Shown here piece after piece: positions 31,529-44,173 of a stretch of 64,000 bases of DNA. The DNA comes from Haberlea rhodopensis (taxonomy: Eukaryota; Streptophyta; Magnoliopsida; Lamiales; Gesneriaceae): assembly GCA_907163345.1 (NCBI GenBank), contig CAJQUN010000007.1, positions 2,797,206 to 2,861,205 on the forward strand, in the 5' to 3' direction. How positions within the stretch are numbered: the stretch's first letter is position 1; each line of letters begins with the position of its first letter. The notes below the pieces were generated by a model. That model saw only the letters and a program-made list of their open reading frames with translations, was not told the origin of the DNA and ran no database searches. The position numbers and the translations under genes were made by a program.

Positions 31529-32706
31529 TGTTAGGATCGGTCCGGAGTGTTTAGAGGGGGGGGGGGGGGGGGGGGTGAATGAACACTCCTTACAAAATTA
31601 ATCCCTTGTGATTTCTTTCTGATTAGTGAAAGAAATCTGTTTCTTAATCAACTCTTTGAACAGAACAGACCACGAATAAGTAAGTGCGGAAACGGTCTGC
31701 TCTTGTATAAGTAAGAACAGCTCGATGGCTAAGTGCAGAATGATAAGACACAGGATATGTTTCTGGAAGTTCGAAGGTGGTGTAATCCTTCTACGTCTCC
31801 CCTTCTTCCAATTAAGGAAGGTTTATACTAGAAGACTTTGATTTATACAATCCTGTTGTACAAACCCGATTCAGGCTGGATTTACCTCACTACCAGTCTG
31901 AAACTCCTAGTCACTCAACCTGCTCAGACACACTCTGTCTGACAGTTACAATATGTTGCTCACTTCTATTTTTCACTACACAATGCGCACAGTGATCCTA
32001 CAATGATCAAATGTTACAAAGTAATTGCGCTTAAATGAATAACTTCAGCTCGAAAGCTTCTGTACTTTGTGAGCGTGTGCTGTTTAGCTTTCTTGTATAT
32101 TTTTCAATTGATCAGCGTGAGTTGTAGAGTCCAGTCTTTTTTTGCATCTGTTTGTTGCATCCTTTTATAGTTGAAGGTGGCAACGGCATTGTTTCCCTTA
32201 ATGTGCAGCTACGACTCTTTTTAGTCTCTGAGAAAGCTACAGTCTTCTTCTTCAGGATACTTGCCGTTCTGGTATATGCTTTCGGCGACTGTCAGGTAAG
32301 CTCTTCTTTGTCTTCTTACCTATTATGGCAATCTTCAGTCTTTGGTTCTTTGTAGCATTAATTGCAGCATTAAATGCTGCAATAAATATCCGTTGATGAT
32401 TCGGACTGAGAAGCCATCCTTTATGTATCCTTGACTGCTCTGATCTGATAAAGGTTGAGATCGATCTGAAGCATCGATCTAGTCATTCTGGAATCCATCG
32501 ATCCGGTCTGATATGTACTATTCTTTATCAGTTTGCTCTGATATGTCCGATCGATCTGGTATGCCTAGTTTCCATCGATCCGGTCTGAAATGCTTTGCTA
32601 TCTTGCTCTGCTGAGACCGATTGATCTGGTCAATCTGATTTCTATCGATCCGGTCTGAACTGTTTTGTCATCTTTAAAATCTCATCGATAAGGTCCGGAA
32701 CTAACA
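31529..32706 (-). mobile_element. 5' LTR of copia element B
   Basis: This is the partner of 19424-20596 (1,178 bp). The G run is 20 bases (31556-31575), near the inner end. The minus-strand TATA box (TATAAAAG, 32162-32169) would drive the element. The right flank is TSD GAAAG at 32707-32711. Confidence 0.95.
32162..32169 (-). promoter_or_regulatory. TATA box of the B 5' LTR
   Basis: TATAAAAG on the minus strand, 537 bp from the outer LTR end at 32706. Both LTR copies keep it intact. Confidence 0.6.
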
Positions 32707-32711
32707 GAAAG

Positions 32712-34606
32712 GAAGTGTGACTTCCACTTCAGGTATTTTTGTTATAGAAGTCAATTTATCTACTTCTTCATCATGGGTATTAGATACTGGATGTGGATCT
32801 CACATCTGTGTAAATGTGCAGGACCTCAAAAAGAGTAGATTGTTGGCGAAGGGCAAAGTTGATCTCCGAGTTGGAAATGGAGCAAGAGTTGCTGCATTAG
32901 CTATAGGAGATTATTATTTATCTTTGCCTTCTGGTTTATCGTTGATTTTAAAAGACTGTTATTTTGTGCCATCCATTACTAAAAACATAATTTCTATTTC
33001 TTGTTTAGACAAGTGTGGGTTTTCATTTATGATAAAGGACAACTGTTGTTCTATTTATTTAAATGATATGTTTTATGCTAGTGCACAAATGGTGAATGGT
33101 CTTTATTTATTAAATCTTGATATGCCTATCTATAACATAAATACTAAAAGGATTAAAAATAATGATTGTAATCCGACTTATCTATGGCATTGTCGCTTGG
33201 GCCACATAAACGAGAACCGCATATCTAAACTTCATAAGGATGGAGTATTAGATTCATTTGATTTTGAATCATATGAAACATGCGAATCTTGTTTAATGGG
33301 CAAGATGACTAAAGCCCCTTTCAAGGACATGTTGAAAGGGCAAATGTTTTATTGGGACTAATACATAGTGATGTATGTGGACCAATAAGTACACAAGCTA
33401 GAGGTGGTTTTCAATACTTCGTTACATTTACTGATGACCTCAGTAGATATGGTATGTGTACCTAATGAAGCATAAGCATGAAACCTTTGAAAAGTTCAAA
33501 AATTTCAAGAATGAAGTACAAAACCAACTTGGCAAAAGTATCAAAATCCTTCGATCAGATCGAGGAGGTGAATACTTAAGCCAAGAGTTTCATGACTATC
33601 TAAAGGAGTGTGGGATAGTCCCACAACTCACTCCTCCGTATACTCCACAATGGAATGGTGTATTCGAGAGGAGAAATCGAACCTTGTTAGACATGGTTAG
33701 ATCAATGATGGGTCATGCAGATCTTCCGATATCGTTTTGGGGACACGCTCTAGAAACATCGATTTTCTTACTGAACCGTGTTCCATCTAAATCAGTGGAA
33801 AAGACACCATATGAGATATGGATTGGGAAGCGTCCTAGTATGTCTTTTATGAAGATTTGGGGTTGTGAGGCTTTCGTTAGATGTCACGCCACTAACAAAC
33901 TTGGACCCAAATCTGATAAGTGTTTATTTGTGGGGTATCCTAAGGAAACGAAAGGATACTATTTCTATTATCCCACCGAGAACAAAGTAGTTGTTGCTCG
34001 GACTGGTGTATTTCTTGAAAGAGAATTTATTTCTAGAAAAACCAGTGGGAGAAAAATAGAACTTAGTGAAGTTCAACCACAAGAAAACACTAAACCTGAG
34101 ATTGAGATGGAAACAGAGCAGGCACCGCAAGCTGTTGTGGAAGAAGTACCTGCTCAAGAGACACAAGCCCAGGTAGGTCTGTAAGAGAACACCGGGAGCC
34201 ACAGAGATATGGATTTCTTGTGACTCAACAAGGTGACCTACTATTTATTGATGAGGATGAGCCGTCATCTTATCAACAAGCTATAATGGGCACTGATTCT
34301 GAGAAATGGCAAGAGGCCATGAAATCTGAGATGGAATCCATGTATGCAAACCAAGTATGGACTTTGGTTGATCCACCTGAAGGGGTACGACCCATAGGGT
34401 GCAAATGGATTTTCAAGAAAAAGACCGATATGTATGGTAAATTACAAACCTATAAAGGTCAGCTGGTTGCAAAAGGATTCAAACAAATTCATGGTATTGA
34501 CTATGATGAAACCTTTTCACCAGTGGCCATGGTTAAATCCATAAGGATCTTACTTGCAATAGCCGCATTTCATGATTATGAAATCTGGCAGATGGATGTC
34601 AAAACA
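32712..34606 (+). pseudogene. Copia element A: pol, protease, integrase, RT start
   Basis: This continues the frame of the A gag after excision of B. It includes the protease (WVLDTGCGSHIC), the GAG-pre-integrase region (YLWHCRLGHINENRI, CESCLMGKMTKAPF), integrase (HSDVCGPISTQARGG, LRSDRGGEYLS, PPYTPQWNGVFERRNRTL) and the RT start (WKWIF-like CKWIFKKKTDMYGK, then FAPVA-like FSPVAMVKSIRIL). Frameshifts lie near 33340 and 33450 and a break lies near 34184-34220. Solo LTR D cuts the RT right after QMDVKT. Not functional. Confidence 0.93.
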
Positions 34607-37077
34607 TGTTAGGACCCCGTGCCCTTACTACTTGCTTAGTGTATTAATCATCACATAAGTGTTGCATGCTTTCATTGTATATAAGGGGAAAACACATATA
34701 ACCTTGCCTAGCATAGCAATAAGAAAATTCCTTTAGACATTTCTTTTCATATTGTCTAGTTTTCCCCAATCTTAACCATTTATAAAGCATGCATCCTTAT
34801 AATACACCCAAGTGCTCTCATATCATTTAGCAATTCTAATACCAATTGCATGCAACATAAAATGAAAGAGAGAAAAGCTCATGCCTTTATATACAAACCA
34901 TATACATGTATAATCGTGCTCACATACGAGCATCATGAATGTATATATCCTTCAGGTGTATATAAAGTACCCTATACGATACCGTGCTCCATGAAGCCCT
35001 GGTACCTCAATCCTAGAAGTGTCTCCTATCAACAGCTCGAGCTCATCTCCAAGCCATCGATGTACCTGTTCCACCTGTCCCAACAGAGACAGCCCCCACA
35101 CGGGGTGAGCATACCAAATCCACCATCCAAAATCATAATAACATAATACATGGTTTACAAAAATGTAAATTTTGTGGAATATATGTGACACTTCCTGGAT
35201 GGCATCATCCTCATCCGGGCTTACCCTGTAATATCCCTGTTCTCAAAACAGACAAACTCATCAAATCTCAAATATCCAGTTAATCATTACATTGATTAAC
35301 CATTGCCAATTTCAAATTAACAACATTTCATAACATCTTTCTTTATCTAGCAATTATCATAATTCTAGATATCATATTGAGATTTCCTTAACTTCCGATA
35401 CCAGTTAATCACTTCTTTGATTAACTACGTCTCTGTTCCTATTCATTACCAATAGGGAATAAAATACAGATATCCTAGATATCTAATCAAATGCCACATT
35501 TTCCTTTCTTACTTCAAAGCAGCGTCATACTAACGGTGTTCGTTCCGTAGTGACCACACCCCATCATTTGCTCGCTTTATAGCGGCACCATACATTTCAC
35601 CATGTGAATCAAAACGTGACCAAGTCCGGTGCCATCATAGTAAAACATTTCATGTATATTAAATCATGCATCATACTTGTAAAACATCATTTAAGCTATG
35701 CTCGTACGCTAAACGTACCTTAAATCTTCGTAGTCCAAGCCAAACCTTGCTTGAGTTCCATGCCTCGAGAATAATGTGCTAAAACACATAAAGGACTCAT
35801 AATTAACAAATGCATGCATTTACGTGCCCAAGCACGTTCACAACATACAACCATATCGTCAATCCTTGACGATTACTTAAAATAAAAGTCCCTCGGCTAA
35901 GCATGCATAATACCCAAAAATATTTCATTTAAGAAGTTTGGCTAATAGTCAAAATCAATCGAGGATTACCATTTTATTCAAATTTGGCTCCAACCATTCA
36001 CTTTTAAAAGCCTAGCATTCATATTGGAATGTACATATTGCCCCGGAAACGGCCCACTTAAACCTCGATTCCAAAATCCCGACCTTTTCCAACATTTTGA
36101 AAAAAAATCCACAACATGAGTCGGCGATCGATCGCCTATTTCATAGCGATCGATCGCCCACCTCCAGTAGGCAACCAGCGCCTCGAGGCGATCGATCGCC
36201 CATCAACGCGATCGATCGCTAACCAGCTCGCGATCGATCGCCTAAGCCATGCGATCGATCGCCTGCACTGTTTATCGTCTTCGAAGATTTGAGCAGCTCG
36301 TCGTGATCGATCGCTTCTCCTTGGAGATCGATCGCCACCTGCAATTTTCCAAAAAACTCGAGTTTCCATGGTGTTTTTGACACCCAAACTCAAATCCAAC
36401 ACCCATACATCCTCCACATCTCAAATACACCATTTAAAACCAATAAAAGTCCCAAAAACTCAACATTTGACTTTTAACCAAAATCCCCAAACTTCATAAC
36501 CGATATAAAAACCAACCAAACTCAACGATACAACTACCAAATTGAAGAGAAAGGCGAGGGGAAGATGAATACCTGATCATCTTCGAGAAAATCGGCTCCT
36601 AACACGAGCTTCCGGCCACTTTGGTTGAAGGGGAAAAGAGGGGAAGGGTTTGGGGTTAATCGGGGAGAGAGAAAGGGGAGAGAAGGCGATGAGATAGATG
36701 ATTCCGGACATAATGACGGAATCTCGAGTCCATCTGGTATATATAGCAAAAATGCTCCGAAATACCAATACTGTCACCAATACATCATGATTCAATAAAA
36801 ATCATCTGTTTTCAAAAACTCTCTCTCTAACATCAAATCCCCATACTAGCCTCGGCATAAGGCACCCCGGGCCCCGAGTGCCACCAAAAACCCAACTCGT
36901 AGGTTTTTCATTGAAATGAGAATACAATCTCAACCTCGGGATCCAACAATCCCAACTACCCAAATAGACGAGCTCGGGAGGCCCAACACCGCGATTAAAC
37001 TCCAAATCGCCACGTAAAAAGAACTTTAGGGGTTATTAATACTCCGGGATTAACATCTATAATCCCAGGTCATCACA
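34607..37077 (-). mobile_element. Solo LTR D (gypsy) inside A RT, TSD AAACA
   Basis: On the plus strand it runs from TGTTAGGACCCC to GGTCATCACA (2,471 bp). AAACA flanks it at 34602-34606 and 37078-37082. Removing it restores the conserved RT phrase around DVKTAFLNG. Minus-strand TATA-like TATATATA lies at 36738-36745, about 335 bp from the 5' end. It carries a palindrome array (36125-36334) and the GTACG hairpin near 35700. No gene. Confidence 0.95.
36125..36334. repeat. Phased CGATCGATCG array in LTR D
   Basis: Six perfect copies start at 36125, 36147, 36189, 36209, 36231 and 36252. Two variants start at 36304 (TGATCGATCG) and 36325 (AGATCGATCG). Intervals are 22, 42, 20, 22, 21, 52 and 21 bp. 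In element orientation it lies about 743-952 bp from the LTR start, downstream of the TATA-like box. Confidence 0.95.
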
Positions 37078-37082
37078 AAACA

Positions 37083-38328
37083 GCTTTCCTTAATGGAAAT
37101 CTGCTCGAGGATGTGTACATGACACAGCCCGAGGGTTTTGTCGATCCAAAGGATGCTGGAAAGATATGCAAGCTACAACGATCCATTTATGGATTGAAGC
37201 AAGCTTTTCGGAGTTGGAATCTTCGTTTTGACGATGCAATCAAAGAGTTTTGTTTTATCAAAAACGTAGATGAACCTTGTGTCTACAAGAAGGTCAGTGG
37301 GAGCATAATCATTTCCCTAGTGTTGTATGTAGATGACATACTTCTCATTGGGAATGATATCCCTGCCTTACAATCTGTAAAGATTTGGCTAGGGAACTGC
37401 TTTTCGATGAAAGACTTGGGAGAAGCCACCTATGTATTAGGAATCAAGATCTATAGAGATAGATCAAGAAGGCTTCTTGGCCTAAGTCAAAGTACATACA
37501 TAGACAAAGTGCTTAAAAGGTTTAGCATGCAAGAATCAAAGAAAGGATTCGTGCCTATGACACATGGTATATATCTCTCGAAGGATCAGTGTCCTTCAAC
37601 ACCACATGAGAGACAACGCATGAGTAAGATTCCATATGCGTCAGCTATTGGATCTATCATGTATGCCATGATATGTACTCGTCCCGATGTATCGTATGCT
37701 TTGAGCATGACGAGCAGATATCAAGTTGATCCAGGTGAAGGTCACTGGATTGCTGTCAAGAATATCCTGAAGTACTTGAGAAGAACTAAGGATACATTCT
37801 TGATTTATGGAGGTGAGGAAGAGCTCAATGTAATAGGTTACACTGATGCAAGCTTCCAAACTGACAAAGATGATTTTCGACGCAATCTGGATATGTGTAT
37901 TGCCTAAATGGAGGTGCTGTGAGCTGGAAGAGTTCAAAGCAAGAAACAGTAGCCGATTCTACAACGGAAGCTGAGTATATTGCTGCCTCGGATGCAGCAA
38001 AGGAAGCTGTTTGGATTAGGAAGTTCATTTCTGAACTTGGAGTGGTGCCTAGCATTAAAGATCCGATAGAACTCTATTGTGACAACAATGGAGCGATCGC
38101 ATTGGCTAAGGAACCTAGATCTCACCAAAGATCCAAGCACATACTTAGGCGTTTCCATTTCATTCGAGAAATCGTTGAAAGGGGAGATGTTAAAATATGC
38201 AAAGTACCAACAGATGATAACGTATCTGACCCATTGACGAAGCCACTGTCACAGCAGAAGCATGATTGTCATACTAGATCTCTAGGCTTAGGTATATGTC
38301 TGAGTGGTCTTAGTGCAAGTGGGAGATT
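37083..38328 (+). pseudogene. Copia element A: pol, rest of RT and RNase H
   Basis: This continues the RT after D: AFLNGNLLEDVYM, KLQRSIYGLKQAFRSW, and the active site YVDDILLIG with the YVDD codons at 37326-37337. RNase H follows (IGYTDASFQTDKDD, then in another frame SWKSSKQETVADSTTEAEY and ILRRFHFIRE). A frameshift near 37895 splits RNase H in the middle. The polypurine-like AGTGGGAGATTT precedes the 3' LTR at 38329. Confidence 0.93.
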
Positions 38329-39581
38329 TGTTGGGATATGCCACAAGACAAGTCATTAGATGATTGTTTAAGACATACAATGTTTATGATTTTATGAATG
38401 GAATTCATTATTATATATTATTCGATTAACTGTGCAATATGAATTAATATATATGTTAATGTCCTTAGAATAATATTGTATTATTCTTAAAGATGTCCCT
38501 AGTCAAGTATTATCATGAATAGGGATAATGATAATACGTAGAGACTAGTATGTGCTGATTGATGAATTGTTCATTGATATGAGATATCAAATCGACACAT
38601 GGGTACATGTTAGAGAACGATGTACTGGACAGACCCACCATGAGAATGCAACATGGATAGTTATATGATCGTCATATGCAATTCTCATAGTGATAATAAT
38701 GTATGTAATCCTTACGACTTGTGATCATCAGAGATCCCAACATAAGGAGTTATGTATCTTGATATTGTCAAACGTTATCCGTAACAGGGTAAACTATAAA
38801 GACGACTATTGGATACACTACGAATTATGTAGAGGGATGTTGACTGATCGAGATATGATTTGTCCCTCCTATATAACAGGAGATGTGTTTGGCCCTTGAT
38901 CAAGTGAAAACTAAAAGGCATGGCCATGCTCGAATGAGTCGATATGAGATATCGAGCTTATTCGTTTATTCTAGTTCTACTTGGGGATCAAGAAATAAAG
39001 ATTGAATATACGAGTATGACTATTCCATGACTCGTGTTCAATCTAAACACAAAGGAAAAAGGGATTAAGTTACATGGTTAATATTATCACAAGTTCTAAA
39101 GGTTATGTCGAGTCATTGACATTCTTGTAATTTGGGTAGCCTCGATGTGTTGCTAGACACCGCTCCTTGCTTGTAACGTAAAATAAGATTTTATGTCACT
39201 GCCAACATTACAAGATCCTATCGGGTCGCACAAAAGATTAAATCGAGAAGGGAAATTAAATTCATTGGATGAATTAATTAATTAAGAAGAGTCTTAATTA
39301 AAAGATTATAAGGATTTAATTAAATCATGGGTTTGGGCCCATGAGGCTTTAAGAAAGCCTTAAACCTTAATTAAATCTTATAATATAAATACAAGGTTAT
39401 GTTTTATTATTAAAAAAAGACAATTCATATTATACTAACCTAGACTTAGAAGCTCACGGCCGCCTCCTTCACGTGATAAGGAGCTCTCGGTTTCTTCCTT
39501 GATAGCCGAAGAGAAACTTGTTGAATTCAGGCGATCGTTCGATTTAGAATCGAGTGTGCTTCTTGTTCCGGTTTAAGAACG
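38329..39581 (+). mobile_element. 3' LTR of copia A, left part
   Basis: It starts TGTTGGGATATGCC as in the 5' LTR. It is interrupted after 39581 by solo LTR H and resumes at 42065. Differences from the 5' copy are scattered single bases, for example near 38342, 38596, 38802 and 38912. The two parts together equal about 1,512 bp. Confidence 0.95.
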
Positions 39582-42059
39582 TGTGATATCCCCGAAATGA
39601 TTATGTGGGTAATCATGCATTTAAGGGTGGTTAATTATGAACCTATATGTTTAAAGCGTTTGTATGTGGGATTAATTTATTTAATTTGATGATGTGGTTT
39701 AGGAAGCATGTTAGGTGTTTTTAATTGTTGTGTTGATGTGGTAGAATAATAAAATATCGAGGAGGGATATTTTTATACATCGTATGAAATACCGGGACAC
39801 AATTAAACACCACAAACCACCCCACATGCAACCACCCAACCCCCACTTGCAGCCAAACCCACGCCCTTCCCCTGTTTTCTGGGAAAGCAGATTGACTTAT
39901 AGGCATGTTTGGACTTAGATATTTTGAGTCTTGCCTCTTCCAAAAGCTTCCTTCTTTTTCCCTTCATTTCTCTGCAACTTGGTCGAGTTCCAGGAGAAAA
40001 GTGATCGGGTTTCATGCTTCTTTTCATATAGAAAATCGAAGGGCAAAAGTGGTGAGGAGTCACATTTTTTCCCAGTTTTCAAGTTTCCTGGCATGCTTGT
40101 TCTTTGTAGCAGATTTGGCATGATAATTTAGAGTATGATGTTATCTTGTTATGAATACCTTTTTGGGATGTTTGTGAAGCCTTTAGCATGTTTAGTTAAG
40201 AAACTTGCATGCTTTATGTGCTAGATTTGTGGTAGAGAAAAGGGCTCCTCGAACATCCGAGCAGAGAAGTACTCTGTTTTCCATGTTAGGAAGGGTTTTA
40301 CCATGATGTTTCGAAGCATGCTAACTTAGGTTTTGGTTGAACCTTTGATGTGTTTTTATGTATGGTAACTTGTTGAAGGTACCAGTATATTTCCTTGAGC
40401 ATGTTGCATGTGTTATGTGAAAGATTTAATCATATGAAAGGTAGTGTTCGAAAATTCTGGGCAAGGTTCAAGTGCCCTGTTTTCTGGAAATATATGTGCG
40501 AAGAGTACTTTTATGAAGGTGTTATCTTGCATGATAAACTTAAGTTTTGGAAAAACTTTGATGTAAAAATATGCTTGGTAGTTTTGTGAAACCCATGGCA
40601 TGTTTAGTTGAGCACGGTTTATGATATATGTGTTAGTTTTAATAGCATGTAAAGAGGTGCTCAAGAATTCTGGAAATGAAAATGTGCCCTGTTTCCAGAA
40701 AAAGTTGATCCAGTACTTGTTTAAATGATCGATGTTTATGCATGTAGGTTTATGCTAAGGGTGTATATTTGGTTTGAATACACTCAGGGTAGTATAGTTC
40801 AAATGCTAGCATGATGGTCTTGGTATGTATATTGTCCTACATGTTAGATTTAAGGGTATGATTATCGGTGTTAAGCAATTCTGGAAAATCGCCAAAGGAA
40901 CAAGGTTGGCGATCGATCGCCAAGGAGGCGCGATCGATCGCGACGTTCCAGTAGGTTTTGGCGATCGATCGCCAATATTGGGGCGATCGATCGCTGAATG
41001 TTTTTTTTTGGTATGCGAGGCAGTAGCATCTCGCGATCGATCGGGGCTCATGGGCGATCGATCGCGAGATGATATTGAAGGATTAATTTGGTTTTTAATT
41101 TGGTTTTGCTTCCGGATTATTATGAGGTGCCTAATATTGTGTTGTGTGGCTATGTAGAACCATCCCAGGTGCCAGCACAACCGAGGAGATAAAGTCGATT
41201 GACTCCTCTATCTTTTGAAAGGTACGTAAGCGACGTACGGGCATCCCAACGGTAACATGTACTTTATGTTTGTCTTTATGACACATGATGAATGCAATGT
41301 GGTGCATTATGGTTATGATACATGTTTTATGCATTGTTTTTGCATATGTATGTTGTGAAATATAAGAGGTGTATTTCACGAGTCAAAGTTATCTTAGTAA
41401 GGATTTTAATGGCTTACGCTAAAGTCCATTGGAAGCGATGAAGAATTCCGCTTACATGGAGTAGCAATGCTAAAGTCCATTGGAAGCGAGGAAGAATTCC
41501 GCTTACATGGAGTAGCAAGAAGCATTAAAATGTACTAATGATAAGGGCTCAGGATGAAATAAGGATTTAAGGGAAAAGGGAATGTCATGACATTGCATAT
41601 CCATACATTCATATAATGTGTTTCTATTATGAATTATGGTACAGGGACAACCAATGGGCGATATAAATGCTGGAAATACAGGAAGGACTTGTGTTTAAGA
41701 TTTGCATTTATGCCTTACTTTCATATTATGTTAAATATGAATTGCGTTATGCTCATGTGTTGGGGGTTGTCTTTGTAGGTGCTTTTGTTGTCGAGAACCA
41801 GGGCCAGGGTTGATATGCTGAGCTGTAAGGAGTGCTACAGGATTAGCATGTTAGAGTTTTTGTATAGCTTCTACTGAGTAGAGTAAGACTATGATGTAGT
41901 ACCTTTGTAGGAAGTACGTCTTTCCTTTTGGAACATTTTGGTACTGTAATCTCTAAAGCTCAGGTTAATCAACACGGCACTTTACTCTGATATAATCACA
42001 TGTATGTTTCGTTCTCTAAATTGCACCTTAATATCTTGATGTGATAACGGGGTCTCACA
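39582..42059 (+). mobile_element. Solo LTR H (gypsy) inside the A 3' LTR, TSD GAACG
   Basis: It starts TGTGATATCCCCGAAATG and ends GGGGTCTCACA (2,478 bp). GAACG lies at 39577-39581 and 42060-42064. The intact 5' LTR of A supplies the uninterrupted sequence, so the boundaries are certain. It contains the array at 40910-41064, TAGAACCATCCCAGGT near 41155, the GTACGT/ACGTAC block near 41221, and a 50-bp duplication around 41410-41520. ORFs within it have no recognisable domains. Confidence 0.96.
40910..41064. repeat. Phased CGATCGATCG array in LTR H
   Basis: Six perfect copies start at 40910, 40931, 40962, 40984, 41034 and 41055. Intervals are 21, 31, 22, 50 and 21 bp. The last pair forms a longer inverted repeat (TCTCGCGATCGATCG...CGATCGATCGCGAGA). 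The array lies about 1,330 bp into the LTR, further in than in I, O and Q. Confidence 0.95.
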
Positions 42060-42064
42060 GAACG

Positions 42065-42323
42065 AGTCTAGCAACTTGTTCTTAAACTATCCCTTCCCGA
42101 TTTGATCGTGTGGATACCGTAGAGGCAAAACTCGCTAAGTTTTGCTAGTGGCTCGAAGGACTCGTTGGACGTGGTGCTGCTTCGTGGAATCTGCTCAAAC
42201 ACGCTACAAGGGTGAGACCTTTGATTCCTTTATCCGATATGAATCCCTATGTATAGATCCGCGGTTATGTTAATCCAAAATTTTATTATTCCACTGCGTT
42301 CCATGCTTGTTTGATTTCTTACA
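42065..42323 (+). mobile_element. 3' LTR of copia A, right part
   Basis: The last 259 bp of the LTR end GATTTCTTACA and are followed by TSD TAAAC (42324-42328). Confidence 0.95.
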
Positions 42324-42328
42324 TAAAC

Positions 42329-43251
42329 ATCATAGATGTTTCCCCCCCTTCAAACAGTGATCCACAACGAGCCTTCAACCCCAAAAACCGATTGAAATTA
42401 TATCCCACAACCATAATTTCGAACCCAAACAAAGCACCAAAAAAAAATTCATCTAAAACAAGTAATAGTCGATCACGAATCATGAACAACCGCCCCTCCT
42501 GCCTAAACCCCAAAAACGCACGCTGCTCCTCAACATGCAGGGAACCAAATCGAACCAAATCACACCAAAATGAAGGGGATTCGAGGAGAAGAACTAATAA
42601 GGGGTAAGGAAGGTTACCCAATCGAAAATCTGAAGAAAAACGCTCGAAATCGGAAGAACCCTCGAAATCGGACCTTTGCGCTTTTTTGGAAAATCCGAAC
42701 GCAATCCGCGACGAAACTTCGGGTTCTTGGTGTGGAAAGTTGCGCCTGGAAGAGACGAAGCCGATGGTGGTTCGGACGCGCCGGATGGCGGCGGGCGCAC
42801 GGCTTGAAGCGGCGAGGGTTGAGGGAAAATGGGAAGAGCAGAGGAGGAAGAGAGAGAGACGGGCGAGGCGTGTAATGATTTTTCCATAATTAAAATCTCG
42901 GGTTCATCTGGTATATATAGCAAAATTGCCCCGAAATACCAATAGTCCCACAATTACATCATGATTCATTAAAAATCATCTGTTTTCAAAAACTCTCTCT
43001 CTAACCTCAAAAACCCATACCGATGCCCACACAAAGCATCCCGGATCCCGAGTCACACCAAAAACCCAACTCATAGGTTTTTCACCGAAACGAGAATACA
43101 ATCTCAACCTCGGAATCCACTGATCCCAACTACTAAAAAAAAACAAGTTCGGGAGACCCAACACCGCGATTAAACTTCCAAATCGCCACGTATAAGCCAT
43201 TAGGGGTTATTAATACTCCGGGATTAACACCTATAATCCCAGGACATCACA
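42329..43251 (-). mobile_element. Gypsy solo LTR E, right part (5' end)
   Basis: This continues E beyond copia A. On the minus strand it begins TGTGATGTCCTGGGATTATAGG and shares the first several hundred bases with C and D, including GAGAGAGTTTTTGAAAACAG and a TATATATA-type TATA box near 42911-42918. Both parts total about 2,547 bp, matching the length of C and D. TSD ATACA follows at 43252-43256. Confidence 0.92.
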
Positions 43252-43256
43252 ATACA

Positions 43257-44168
43257 AAAACAGCTTGATAAACTTGCTCTTCTGATCTGTTGCTTGTAGC
43301 TCTTGATTCTTTGATTTCTGGGCAAAGTGATCTACATGAAAGTTGTATCCCTTTATCTTAGCTTTCCACGGAATCAAGAGTTTGTATGAGAGAGTTATGC
43401 TCGAAATACAAGGCGATGGTCCTGCTGCATGTTTGCTGGATGCAGCAGCACATGATGTGATTTGAAGAAGCTTTTTGGCCATCTTAACGTCCGATTCAGT
43501 CTTTGACTTTCAAAGATGACTTGTAGATCTTTGTCTTATCTTTCCAACCCATACTGAATTTTCTCGTTCTGATAAGCGAGCTAAGAGTTATGCCCAACGG
43601 ATTGACAGTCGCTTGCTGTAACAGCTCGATCTTACAGGCGTCACATGACGTGACTTGCAGAAGCGTTTTGGCCATCTTAACCTCCGATTCAGTCTTTTAC
43701 TTCCAAAGATGACTTGTAGATATTTGTCTTAGCTTTCCAACCCATACTGAATCTTCTCGTTCCAATAAGCGAGCTAAGAGTTATATCCAACAGACTGACA
43801 GTTGCTTGCTGAAACAGCTTGCAGTTTCTTCGCGGTACAGCTCGATCTTGCAGGTGTCTTTTCTCCTTGATAACATTCGAACTAGCCGATCAGTTGTGAA
43901 ATATGACTTCTAGTATTTTGAGTTGGCTGTTCAACCTATTTGGAAGAACGCCATTTCAAAATCTGAGCTATGAGATATGATCGAAACAAGTAGCTCTGCC
44001 AGAATTTCAGTCTTGGTCCAACTTGATATTTTCAAGCTACTTCTTTGTAATTCATCAAGCTCTTAATTATGATCTATGAACTGCACACTTGATGAAATAT
44101 GTTAGCAACACAATAACAAGTTTTGTTAACATCAAAACCAAGATTATTCGGGTTTTCAAAACCCAACA
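43257..44168 (-). mobile_element. Copia solo LTR G, right part (5' end)
   Basis: This continues G and ends in plus orientation at AAAACCCAACA, followed by TSD CATTT. On the minus strand it opens TGTTGGGTTTTGAAAACCC and has GTTTTGATGTTAACAAAACT, a common start of plant copia LTRs. It includes an imperfect direct repeat of about 200 bp (around 43448-43615 and 43650-43805). No gene. Confidence 0.88.
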
Positions 44169-44173
44169 CATTT

